Of a stretch of 15,936 nucleotides of DNA, positions 1 through 7,606 are shown in pieces (position 1 is the stretch's first letter; every line of letters begins with the position of its first letter). The position numbers were made by a program, and so were the translations under genes. The stretch comes from Candidatus Omnitrophota bacterium (GTDB lineage Bacteria; Verrucomicrobiota; Verrucomicrobiia; Limisphaerales; UBA1319): assembly GCA_023473405.1 (NCBI GenBank), contig JAMCZD010000324.1:1-15936 (forward strand). The letters run 5' to 3'. The notes under the pieces are model-generated. The model worked only from the letters and a program-made list of their open reading frames with translations, ran no database searches and was not told where the DNA came from.

Positions 1-23
1 ATGCCGGTAACAGTAAGGGTGGA

Positions 24-98
24 TGGTGCGCGATGCAGGATTTGAACCTGCGACCCCTACCGTGTCAAGGTAGTGCTCTTCCCCTGAGCTAACCGCGC
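24..98 (-). tRNA. tRNA-Val (GAC anticodon)
   Basis: The reverse complement folds as a complete cloverleaf. The 7-bp acceptor stem GCGCGGT (92-98) pairs with ATCGCGC (28-34) through one G-T pair. A D-arm begins GCTCAG. The anticodon stem CTACC/GGTAG encloses the loop TTGACAC, whose anticodon GAC lies at 64-66 and reads valine codons. The T-arm is GCAGG-TTCAAAT-CCTGC. A discriminator A and an encoded CCA (24-26) follow, so the 3' end needs no CCA addition. The gene is divergent from purH. Confidence 0.97.
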
Positions 99-198
99 AT
101 CGCATTATGTCCTTGGTCAAAACATTGCAAGATCGATCACGAGTTGGCAAGCGCAGAATTGTCGAATTGACTCGGGAGGTGGTTTGGATGGATTTTAC

Positions 199-204
199 GA
201 GGAG
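199..204 (+). promoter_or_regulatory. Ribosome binding site of purH
   Basis: GAGGAG lies four bases before the ATG at 209. It is one of the few clear Shine-Dalgarno sequences in the window. It decides the purH start against the longer open frame from 107, whose extra 34 residues look unlike any PurH N-terminus. Confidence 0.75.
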
Positions 205-208
205 TTTT

Positions 209-1807
209 ATGGCAAAAATTCAACGCGCATTGCTCTCGGTTTACGATAAAACCGGGCTCGTTCCCCTGGCCCAGACGCTCGCCGCGGCCCAGGTGGAGAT
301 GATTTCCACGGGCGGCACCGCCAAGGTCCTTCGGGACGCGGGCCTGCCGGTCAAAGAGTTAAGCGATTACACGGGTTTCCCGGAGATGCTCGATGGACGC
401 GTCAAGACGTTGCATCCGAAGGTGCACGGGGGATTGCTTTACCTCCGCGGCAACGCGGACCACGAAGCGACGGTTCGGAATCATGGCATCCTTCCCATCG
501 ACCTGGTTGTGGTGAATCTGTACCCGTTCGAACAGACGGTTGCCAGGCCGAACGTGGCGCTTGGGGAGGCCATCGAAAACATCGACATCGGGGGGCCGGC
601 GATGCTCCGGAGCGCCGCCAAGAATCACGAAAGCGTCACGGTGGTCATCGATCCGAAGGATTACCCCGAGGTAATGGCGCATATAAAGGCCGACGGCGAA
701 ACTACGCTCGAATTGCGACGCCGCCTGGCGGCGCGCGTATTCGGTCGCACCTCCGAGTATGATGCCGCCATTGCCACTTACCTGAACCGCGTCTTTGGAA
801 CGGGCGGTGCGGGCGCGGGGGCGATTGAGGCGAAGCCGGGCGCTCCGGAAGCAGTAGTGCCGATGCCGGAACAGCTCAGCATTAATGCGCCCAAGGCTCA
901 GTCGTTGCGGTACGGCGAAAACCCGCACCAGCGCGCGGCGCTTTACGGGGCATTTGCCGATTTTTACCGGCAGCTTCACGGCAAGGAATTGTCGTATAAC
1001 AACATCCTTGATTTAACCGCGGCGGCGAGCCTGATCGCGGCATTTTCCGGCGAGCCTCCCACGCTTGCCATTCTGAAGCATACCAATCCGTGCGGAGTCG
1101 GCCAGGGGGGCGATTTGCGCGAGGCATGGGAAAAGGCCTTTGCCACGGACAAACAGGCTCCGTTCGGCGGCATAATCGCGGTGAACACGACGCTCGATAT
1201 TGCGTGCGCCCAGGCCATTGCCGAAATCTTCAGTGAAGTGATTGTGGCGCCCGAATTCACGGCGGAGGCGCTCGACGTTTTGAAAAAGAAGAAAAACCTG
1301 CGGCTGATCAAGGTTCTCAAAGCACCGTCTTTGGCCAACCCGCTCGAGGTGCGCAGCGTGGGGGCGGATTCGTTCCTGCTGCAGGAGCGTGACGTCAAGA
1401 CGATTACGGCGGCAGACCTTAAAGTCGTGACGCGGCGTCAACCTACCGCGGCTGAGTTGCGGGCCATGTTGTTCGGATGGCGGGTGGCGAAACATGTCAA
1501 GTCCAACGCCATCGTTTACGCCGGAGCGGATCGGACGCTGGGTATCGGTGCCGGCCAGATGAGCCGGGTGGATTCGAGCTGGATCGCCATTTGGAAGGCA
1601 GGCGAGGCCGGTCTCTCTCTCGAAGGCAGCGTGGTTTGCAGCGATGCCTTTTTCCCATTCGCCGATGGCTTGATTGCGGCCGCCGAGGCAGGCGCTACGG
1701 CAGCAATAGAACCGGGTGGATCGGTGCGCGACGCCGAGGTAATCGCGGCGGCCGACGAACGCAACGTGGCGATGGTTTTCACCCGCATGAGGCATTTTCG
1801 TCATTGA
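209..1807 (+). CDS. purH: Bifunctional AICAR transformylase / IMP cyclohydrolase
   Basis: PurH carries out the last two steps of de novo purine synthesis in the cytoplasm. It formylates AICAR with 10-formyl-tetrahydrofolate, then closes the ring to IMP. The 532-residue product has the family's usual length. The N-terminal MGS-like cyclohydrolase domain shows LLSVYDKTGLV, ISTGGTAK and the stretch ending in GRVKTLHPKVHGGLL. The C-terminal transformylase domain shows LRYGENPHQRAALYG, then ILKHTNPCGVG with the expected catalytic Lys-His pair at 290-291. It also has KHVKSNAIVYA, GQMSRVDS, SDAFFPFADG and a C-terminus ending TRMRHFRH, typical of the family. The start at 209 follows a good ribosome binding site. 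A 70-base gap separates it from ruvB on the same strand, so cotranscription is possible but not proven. Nothing in it looks damaged. Confidence 0.98.
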   Translation: MAKIQRALLSVYDKTGLVPLAQTLAAAQVEMISTGGTAKVLRDAGLPVKELSDYTGFPEMLDGRVKTLHPKVHGGLLYLRGNADHEATVRNHGILPIDLVVVNLYPFEQTVARPNVALGEAIENIDIGGPAMLRSAAKNHESVTVVIDPKDYPEVMAHIKADGETTLELRRRLAARVFGRTSEYDAAIATYLNRVFGTGGAGAGAIEAKPGAPEAVVPMPEQLSINAPKAQSLRYGENPHQRAALYGAFADFYRQLHGKELSYNNILDLTAAASLIAAFSGEPPTLAILKHTNPCGVGQGGDLREAWEKAFATDKQAPFGGIIAVNTTLDIACAQAIAEIFSEVIVAPEFTAEALDVLKKKKNLRLIKVLKAPSLANPLEVRSVGADSFLLQERDVKTITAADLKVVTRRQPTAAELRAMLFGWRVAKHVKSNAIVYAGADRTLGIGAGQMSRVDSSWIAIWKAGEAGLSLEGSVVCSDAFFPFADGLIAAAEAGATAAIEPGGSVRDAEVIAAADERNVAMVFTRMRHFRH

Positions 1808-1877
1808 CCCATGGTGTTGGTTTGAGCCGACCGTTTTCCCTTGTCGATCCCGCCGGGTTTCACCAAGCTTTGCGCGC

Positions 1878-2906
1878 ATGGCCGAACGCCTGATAGCCGA
1901 CGTTTTGAATCAGCCCGACGCCGCGTTGGAGATGACGCTGCGCCCGTCGCTTTTTTCCGAGTTTGTCGGCCAGGCCAAGGTCAAGGAACGGTTGGAGATC
2001 ACGGTGCAGGCGGCCAAGCAAAGGGGCGAGGCTATTGATCATGTCCTGTTGAACGGCCCGCCGGGCCTGGGCAAGACCACGTTGGCCATGATTATCGCCA
2101 AGGCCATGGGGGCTAATTTGAAATCGACCAGCGGGCCGACCATCGAAAAGGCCGGCGACCTGGCCGGTTTGTTGACCAATCTCGAGGCCGGCGAGGTGCT
2201 GTTTATCGATGAAATCCATCGTTTGCAGAAGACCATCGAGGAATACCTCTACCCGGCAATGGAGGATTTCAAGTTGGACATCATCATCGACCAGGGACCC
2301 AACGCCAGGAGCGTGCGCCTGAATCTGCCTCGATTCACCCTGATCGGCGCAACCACGCGGAGCGGACTTTTGACGGCCCCGTTGCTCACCCGGTTCGCCG
2401 TGCGCGAGCGGCTGGATTATTATCAGGCCGTTGAATTGCAGCAGATCGTCCTGCGTTCGAGCCGGCTCTTGAACATCGAGATCGAGCCCAGCGGCGCCAT
2501 GGAAATTGCCCGCCGCAGCCGGGGGACACCGCGTATTGCGAACAATTTGCTCCGGCGGGTGCGCGATTATGCCCAGGTCAAGGCCGATGGCCGCATCACC
2601 CCCGCGGTTGCCGATAAGGCCCTGGCCATGCTCGAGATTGACCAAAACGGCCTGGACGAAATGGACAAACGCATCCTGGAATCGATCATCGTCAAGTTTG
2701 GCGGCGGCCCGGTGGGAATCAGCTCGTTGGCGGTGGCGGTCGGTGAAGAACCGGATACATTGGAAGAGGTCTACGAGCCGTACCTGATTATGGAAGGCTA
2801 TTTGAAGCGCACCCCGCAAGGCCGCGTGGCCACGGAGTTGAGTTACCGGAAGCTGGGTATCAAGGCGGCGGAGGAGAAGCCGGGGAAACAGTCCGACTTG
2901 TTCTGA
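1878..2906 (+). CDS. ruvB: Holliday junction branch migration DNA helicase RuvB
   Basis: RuvB is the hexameric AAA+ motor that, with RuvA, drives branch migration of Holliday junctions in recombinational repair. The 342-residue protein is full length. It begins with the typical LRPSLFSEFVGQ stretch, followed by Walker A GPPGLGKT (residues 60-67, Lys66) and Walker B LFIDEIHR with Asp111-Glu112. Sensor 1 is GATTRSG. LLTRFAV carries the likely arginine finger Arg172, and the sensor 2 region contains RGTPRIANNLLRR. The C-terminal winged-helix DNA-binding domain contains GYLKRTPQGRVAT. No ruvA or ruvC is adjacent, so the complex partners are encoded elsewhere. No Shine-Dalgarno sequence is evident before the ATG. 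Only 14 bases separate it from carB, which suggests a shared transcript. Confidence 0.98.
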   Translation: MAERLIADVLNQPDAALEMTLRPSLFSEFVGQAKVKERLEITVQAAKQRGEAIDHVLLNGPPGLGKTTLAMIIAKAMGANLKSTSGPTIEKAGDLAGLLTNLEAGEVLFIDEIHRLQKTIEEYLYPAMEDFKLDIIIDQGPNARSVRLNLPRFTLIGATTRSGLLTAPLLTRFAVRERLDYYQAVELQQIVLRSSRLLNIEIEPSGAMEIARRSRGTPRIANNLLRRVRDYAQVKADGRITPAVADKALAMLEIDQNGLDEMDKRILESIIVKFGGGPVGISSLAVAVGEEPDTLEEVYEPYLIMEGYLKRTPQGRVATELSYRKLGIKAAEEKPGKQSDLF

Positions 2907-2920
2907 CTCGAATTAGGTCT

Positions 2921-4429
2921 ATGCCCAAGCGCAGCGATATACATTCAGTGCTCATCATTGGCGCCGGGCCAATCATCATCGGCCAGGCGTGCGAGTTTGA
3001 TTACTCGGGAACGCAAGCCTGCAAGGCCCTCAAAGAGGAGGGATACCGGGTGATCCTGGTTAACTCGAATCCGGCCACAATCATGACTGACCCGGATTTT
3101 GCCGACCGCACCTACATCGAGCCGATCACGCCTGACTGCGTGGAGAAAATACTTGCGCGCGAGACCGGTGAAATGAAGCGCATGGGGGCGGTGGGCAAGC
3201 TGGTCTTGCTGCCCACCTTGGGTGGACAGACCGCGCTCAACACGGCAATGGCACTCTACCGAAGCGGCGTTCTCGAGCGGTTCGACATGGAAATGATCGG
3301 TGCCAATGCCAGGGCCATCGAGCGCGGCGAGGACCGGCAGCTATTCAAGGAGACCATGCTCGGGATCGGCCTCGATGTGCCCATCAGCGGCGCGGCGCAT
3401 GACCTGGCTGAGGCGCACGAGGTGGCGCGGCAGATCGGGCGCTACCCATTGATCATTCGGCCGGCATTCACCCTGGGCGGCACCGGGGGCGGCATCGCCT
3501 ACAACCGTGAGGAATTCGAGGAATTGTCCAAACGCGGCCTGGACATGTCGCCGGTCTCGGAAATCCTGATCGAAGAATCGTTGATCGGCTGGAAGGAATT
3601 CGAGATGGAGGTCATGCGCGACCGGGCGGACAATTGCGTGGTGATCTGCTCGATCGAGAACCTGGACCCGATGGGCGTGCACACGGGCGACTCGATCACG
3701 GTCGCCCCTATCCAGACTCTGACCGACAAGGAATACCAGATCATGCGGGATGCCTCGTTCGCCGTGATCCGCGAGATCGGGGTTGAGACCGGCGGTTCCA
3801 ATATCCAATTCGCCGTCAACCCGGATAACGGGCGCATGGTATTGATCGAGATGAACCCACGGGTCTCGCGCTCGTCAGCCCTGGCGTCCAAGGCCACCGG
3901 TTTCCCCATCGCCAAGATCGCGGCCAAGCTCGCTGTCGGCTATTTGCTCGATGAAATCCGCAACGACATCACTCGCGAGACGCCGGCCAGTTTCGAGCCA
4001 ACCATCGATTATGTCGTGACCAAGGCCCCACGGTTCGCCTTCGAAAAATTCCCCCAGGCCGATCCAACCCTGAACACGCAGATGAAAAGCGTGGGGGAGG
4101 CAATGGCTATCGGGCGCACCTTCAAGGAATCCCTTCAGAAATGCCTCCGCTCACTCGAGATCGGGCGCAGCGGCCTGGGCGGCGACGGCCGGCCCTGGCG
4201 GATCGATAACGAGGTCTACGACGACCGCGCCATCCTGCCGCGCGACGTGATTTCGCGCAAGTTGAGTGTGCCGAATCCGCTGCGCATCTTTTTCATCCGG
4301 CATGCCTTTCGCGCGTCGTTTACTATCGAGGAAATCTTCTCGTTGACGCGGATCGACCGCTGGTTCCTCATGCAAATCAAGGAAATCGTCGATTTCGAAG
4401 AAGAGTTGGCAAGGAGTTCGAACCGATAG
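2921..4429 (+). CDS. carB: Carbamoyl-phosphate synthase large subunit, N-terminal half only (split or truncated CarB)
   Basis: CarB makes carbamoyl phosphate from bicarbonate, ammonia delivered by CarA and two ATP, feeding pyrimidine and arginine synthesis. A usual CarB has about 1070 residues. This one has 502 and matches the N-terminal carboxyphosphate synthetase half plus the first part of the oligomerisation domain. Visible landmarks are IIGAGPIIIGQACEFDYSG, the ATP-grasp segment IIRPAFTLGGTGGG (Arg180), ESLIGWKEFEMEVMRD, MGVHTGDSITVAPIQTLTD and VLIEMNPRVSRSSALASKATG. It stops shortly after IDRWFLMQIKEIVDFEEEL. The rest of the oligomerisation region, the second ATP-grasp half and the regulatory MGS domain are absent, and no downstream frame encodes them before the next gene. 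The stop falls between structural halves and nothing inside is degraded. A naturally split carB, as known in Aquifex and Methanocaldococcus, is therefore more likely than a pseudogene. About 11 extra residues near position 85, relative to the E. coli protein as I recall it, lie before LLPTLGGQTALN. Confidence 0.93.
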   Translation: MPKRSDIHSVLIIGAGPIIIGQACEFDYSGTQACKALKEEGYRVILVNSNPATIMTDPDFADRTYIEPITPDCVEKILARETGEMKRMGAVGKLVLLPTLGGQTALNTAMALYRSGVLERFDMEMIGANARAIERGEDRQLFKETMLGIGLDVPISGAAHDLAEAHEVARQIGRYPLIIRPAFTLGGTGGGIAYNREEFEELSKRGLDMSPVSEILIEESLIGWKEFEMEVMRDRADNCVVICSIENLDPMGVHTGDSITVAPIQTLTDKEYQIMRDASFAVIREIGVETGGSNIQFAVNPDNGRMVLIEMNPRVSRSSALASKATGFPIAKIAAKLAVGYLLDEIRNDITRETPASFEPTIDYVVTKAPRFAFEKFPQADPTLNTQMKSVGEAMAIGRTFKESLQKCLRSLEIGRSGLGGDGRPWRIDNEVYDDRAILPRDVISRKLSVPNPLRIFFIRHAFRASFTIEEIFSLTRIDRWFLMQIKEIVDFEEELARSSNR

Positions 4430-4478
4430 AGAACCGATCCGGCAGGGCGCGCGTCATCACGTTTCTACCGAAAGAGTA

Positions 4479-4500
4479 GGGCGGCGCCGCTGTGCCGCCC
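4479..4500. terminator. GC-rich hairpin between convergent carB and lipoprotein genes
   Basis: GGGCGGC (4479-4485) and GCCGCCC (4494-4500) form a perfect 7-bp stem around an 8-base loop. It sits in the 115-base gap where carB and the lipoprotein gene converge, a natural place for a bidirectional terminator. No T-tract follows on either strand, so it is not a canonical intrinsic terminator. It could instead be a copy of a dispersed intergenic palindrome. Confidence 0.45.
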
Positions 4501-4544
4501 TGATATGAAAGACGGTTTTGGAAAGGGTCCCCGAGGGTGTGACT

Positions 4545-4928
4545 CTAATTATCGATGATTTGGAGGTGATAGATAGGCGATAACACGCTGTTCTCTTCGC
4601 GGTGTGGAATGCCGAGATATTGGTAATCGAACTTGAAGCGGTAGTTGATGGTGTTTTCGTCCGCCGGCACCGGGATCAGGGTTTCCCAGCGATTGTTGAC
4701 CATGGGCGTGCGCTGCATGGGGTAGGTTTTCATGTCGATCAGGACATAGGCCTTGAGGGTGTTGTCCTGGATGCTTTGCTTGGCGCTTTCCCAGGCCGCT
4801 CCAACCGGATAAAGACCGGACGAATTCCGCACCGCCTGGTTGGGTGTCAGGTTGGTAATGGTGGTGGTGCAGCCAGCCAGCAGCAACGCCAAAAGCCATA
4901 GCGGAAAAAATTTCTTGATCGCTCGCAT
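4545..4928 (-). CDS. Small predicted lipoprotein of unknown function
   Basis: I do not recognise a family. From the ATG at 4928 the product has 127 residues. It begins with a short lysine-containing N-terminus, a hydrophobic run and the lipobox LAGC (residues 17-20), so it should be lipidated at Cys20 and anchored in a membrane. The mature part starts with a Thr-rich segment (TTTITNLTPNQ) and contains PMVNNRWETLIPVPADENT and a Tyr-rich stretch (YRFKFDYQYLG), which suggest a compact beta-rich domain. The frame remains open upstream to ATGs at 4943 and 5018. The 4928 start is preferred because it places the signal peptide at the N-terminus and leaves about 109 bases for divergent promoters with the foldase gene. 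No ribosome binding site is evident for any of these starts. Its divergent position beside an envelope foldase is compatible with a cell-envelope role, but that is inference. Confidence 0.75.
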   Translation of the reverse strand: MRAIKKFFPLWLLALLLAGCTTTITNLTPNQAVRNSSGLYPVGAAWESAKQSIQDNTLKAYVLIDMKTYPMQRTPMVNNRWETLIPVPADENTINYRFKFDYQYLGIPHREENSVLSPIYHLQIIDN

Positions 4929-5037
4929 ATTGGGTGCAAGCATGACACAACCGCTGGCGCGATGTAAAGTAAGATTTCGCGTTTGACCTGATCCGGTTTC
5001 GACGATTAGGTTCAGCATGAAACGGTTTTAATCGATT

Positions 5038-6717
5038 ATGTTTGCTACGCTTCGACGACATCAGAAGTGGTTGTGGGCTGGGATTATCGCTGTCGTGATT
5101 CCCAGTTTCGTTATCTTTTTTACGCCCCAAATCGGCTCACAAGGCGGCGGGGGCAGCAGTGACAATTTCGGGACCATCGATGGCCGCCGGATTTCCCGGG
5201 CCGATTACGTCCAGGCCTATCACGAAGCCCAATTGCGCTATCGCCTTCAAACGGGTCACTGGCCCGATCAGGACACCGCCGGGCGCCAGATGGGTTTCGA
5301 CCTGGACCGGGAAGCGCGCACGCGAGTCTTGATGCTTCAAATGCTCAGAAAGAACGGCATCCACGCCAGCGACGCAGCCGTGGCCAGATGGATTGCCAAT
5401 GTCTTTCGGAGCGAGCGCGGTGGCGCGATGCGAATGGACCTCTTCAAGCAATTCGTCGCGAGCCTGGGGGAGAAGGGGATAACCGAAGGCGATTTGGAAA
5501 GCTTCGCTCGGCACGAGGTGGGCATTCAGGAGTTGATCGCTCTTTATGGCTTGAACGGTAAACTCGTCACCCCGCGCGCCGCCGAGGCGAGCTTCAAATT
5601 CGAACACCAGCAATTTGAAACGGATGCCCTGCTGTTTCCAGCCTCGAATTACCTTGCCAAAGTCAATATCACCACCAATGCGCTAAGCCAGTTCTACACC
5701 AACCGCCAGGCCCAATACCGCATTCCGGCGCGCGTTCAAGTCAGTTACGTAAAGTTCCCATTGACAAACTTCTTTGCCGAGGCGGACCAACTCATGTCTA
5801 AACAGACCAACCTGAATCTCTACATTGATAAAGTCTACCAGGAACGCGGCGCCGATTATTTCGTGGACACCAACGGCGTGGTGATGAAAGAGGATGCGGC
5901 CAAGGACAAGATCAAGGAGCAGTTGCGCCGTCAATTCGCCTTGCAAGCGGCCCGGAAAGCAGCCGGGACATTCGCGGTTGACCTGTTCAAATTGACGCCC
6001 CAGAAGGCGGAGAATTTGAACGAGTTGGCGGCGACCAATCATTACCCGGTGGAGACGACGGAGCCGTTCAGCGAGTACGAAGGACCGCGCGATTTGAAAG
6101 TGCTGGACAGTTTCAGCAAGACGGCTTTTGCCCTGTCCGAGAGCGAGCCCTTGGCGCTGCCCGTTGTGGGTGAAGACGGCGTTTATATCATGGCCCTCAA
6201 GAAGAAGATTCCGAGTGAAGTGCCATCGTTGGATAGTATCAAGGCGCGGGTGACCGACGATTATCGCCGCTATCAGGCCTTGATGGAGGCTCAGCAAGCG
6301 GGAACTTTGTTCGACCAAACGCTCACCAACAACATGGCGCGGGGCCAAACCTTCACCGCCGTTTGCGAGCAGGCTAAAATGAAACCCGTCGAGGTGCCCA
6401 AGTTTTCATTGAGCACGCGGTCCATGCCTGATCTGCCCGAGGGATTGGAGATGAATTCCCTCAAGGAGTTGGCATCCCGGATGACGGACGGCCAGGCCAG
6501 CCGATTCTACCCGACGCGTGAGGGCGGTTTCATTCTGTATCTGCGGAATCGCCTTCCTGTGGACGCCGCCGAGATGAAGGAAGACCTGCCGGCTTATCTC
6601 GAGACGATGCGCCGGAATTCCCAATTCCAGGCCTTTTCCGATTGGCTTTCCCGCCAGGTGAAGCTCGCCCGGCTGGCTGGACCCGAGACGCCGAAGACTC
6701 AGTCGGCGCCGGAATAG
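5038..6717 (+). CDS. PpiD/SurA-like membrane-anchored periplasmic foldase
   Basis: This looks like a SurA N-terminal domain protein of the PpiD type: a chaperone anchored in the inner membrane that helps exported proteins fold in the periplasm. The 559-residue product has a short basic cytoplasmic start, one membrane segment at about residues 11-29, a Gly/Ser-rich hinge, then a long soluble region. Residues about 44-150 have the SurA_N pattern (GTIDGRRISRADYVQAY, then helices including LMLQMLRKNGIHASDAAVARWI). FYTNRQAQYRIPARVQVSYVKFP resembles the segment leading into the PpiD parvulin domain. However, the HIL and GG-LG signatures of active parvulins are not visible, so it may be chaperone-only. 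No Shine-Dalgarno sequence precedes the ATG, but TTTAAT at 5027-5032 lies six bases from it, as expected for a leaderless message. The rluA-like gene starts 45 bases downstream. Confidence 0.82.
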   Translation: MFATLRRHQKWLWAGIIAVVIPSFVIFFTPQIGSQGGGGSSDNFGTIDGRRISRADYVQAYHEAQLRYRLQTGHWPDQDTAGRQMGFDLDREARTRVLMLQMLRKNGIHASDAAVARWIANVFRSERGGAMRMDLFKQFVASLGEKGITEGDLESFARHEVGIQELIALYGLNGKLVTPRAAEASFKFEHQQFETDALLFPASNYLAKVNITTNALSQFYTNRQAQYRIPARVQVSYVKFPLTNFFAEADQLMSKQTNLNLYIDKVYQERGADYFVDTNGVVMKEDAAKDKIKEQLRRQFALQAARKAAGTFAVDLFKLTPQKAENLNELAATNHYPVETTEPFSEYEGPRDLKVLDSFSKTAFALSESEPLALPVVGEDGVYIMALKKKIPSEVPSLDSIKARVTDDYRRYQALMEAQQAGTLFDQTLTNNMARGQTFTAVCEQAKMKPVEVPKFSLSTRSMPDLPEGLEMNSLKELASRMTDGQASRFYPTREGGFILYLRNRLPVDAAEMKEDLPAYLETMRRNSQFQAFSDWLSRQVKLARLAGPETPKTQSAPE

Positions 6718-6762
6718 TTCCAAAGCGGGACCAGCGCCAGGAATTCAAGGCGCACGGCGCTT

Positions 6763-7566
6763 TTGGCTGTGAACGCGGTCATTAAAATTTCGTCTCCCGA
6801 AACCCGTGAGTCTTGGGAGATTCCGATATTATTCGAAGACGCGCACCTGCTCGCCCTGAACAAGCCGAGCCGGCTGTTGACCTCGCCCGACCGCTATGAT
6901 CCCGATCGGCCGAACCTGATGAAATTGCTGCATCGCGACATTGCGCGCGGAGCCCCGTGGTCGCGTGAGCGGCAATTGGGTTATTTGGCCAACGCGCATC
7001 GCCTGGATTTTGAGATCACGGGGGTAATTTTGTTAGCCAAGGAAAAGCCGGTGCTGATCGCCTTGGCCAACCAGTTCGGGGCCAACAAACCCATCAAGAC
7101 TTATATTGGCTTGGTTCAAGGCAATCCCGCCCAGGCGCAATTCGAAGTGAACGCCAGCCTCGCGCCTCACCCGGTGCGCTTCCAACAGATGCGCCGGGAT
7201 GAGAAACATGGGAAACATGCCCGAACCGAGTTTGCTTTGCTCGAGAAATTCAAAGGATTCGCCCTTCTGCAGTGCCGGCCTTTAACCGCGCGAACACATC
7301 AAATCCGTGCGCATTTGCAGATCGCGCGCTTGCCGATCGCCGGTGATTCGATGTATGGGGGAAGACCATTGTACCTCTCCCAGCTAAAATCGCGTTACCG
7401 ATTGAAGCCCGGCCGGGTCGAACGCCCCTTGATCGGCATCGCGGCGCTCCACGCCGAGAGCTTGTCTTTGGCGCATCCGGTCACCGGAGCGGTTTTGACG
7501 CTAACGGCTCCCTGGCCCAAGGACCTGTCAGTCGCGGTAAAGTACCTGCGGCGTTTTGCGGTTTAG
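6763..7566 (+). CDS. RluA-family RNA pseudouridine synthase
   Basis: This family isomerises specific uridines in rRNA or tRNA to pseudouridine. The roughly 267-residue product shows the family motifs in order: ILFEDAHLLALNKPSRLLT, then AHRLDFEITGVILLAK with the catalytic aspartate (Asp82 of HRLD), then TYIGLVQG, then CRPLTARTHQIRAHL and LPIAGDSMYGG near the C-terminus. There is no N-terminal S4 domain, unlike RluC/RluD, so it resembles the single-domain members. The exact RNA target cannot be read from the sequence. The start is uncertain. TTG at 6763 and GTG at 6769 are both in frame, and AAGG about 13 bases before the TTG favours 6763. It follows the foldase gene by 45 bases and may be cotranscribed with it. 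It converges with the LysE-family gene. Confidence 0.9.
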   Translation: MAVNAVIKISSPETRESWEIPILFEDAHLLALNKPSRLLTSPDRYDPDRPNLMKLLHRDIARGAPWSRERQLGYLANAHRLDFEITGVILLAKEKPVLIALANQFGANKPIKTYIGLVQGNPAQAQFEVNASLAPHPVRFQQMRRDEKHGKHARTEFALLEKFKGFALLQCRPLTARTHQIRAHLQIARLPIAGDSMYGGRPLYLSQLKSRYRLKPGRVERPLIGIAALHAESLSLAHPVTGAVLTLTAPWPKDLSVAVKYLRRFAV

Positions 7567-7606
7567 AGCGCATTTCAAGACGCGTTCGAAGCACCGGATC
7601 GCATTG

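Noticed and set aside
167..195. Possible purH promoter, TTGACT followed 17 bases later by GGATTT
   Set aside because: The -10 match is poor and the box would lie only about 14 bases before the start codon, overlapping the ribosome binding site region.
107..208. Upstream extension of purH from an ATG at 107
   Set aside because: The extra 34 residues do not resemble the PurH N-terminus, whereas the ATG at 209 has a GAGGAG site and begins with the usual family sequence.
1013..2819. Long minus-strand open frames opposite purH and ruvB
   Set aside because: They are mirror frames of strongly conserved plus-strand genes and have no family features of their own.
4430..4544. Frameshifted continuation of carB
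   Set aside because: None of the frames in this gap encodes anything like the missing CarB oligomerisation or second synthetase segment. The gap is short and contains a hairpin.
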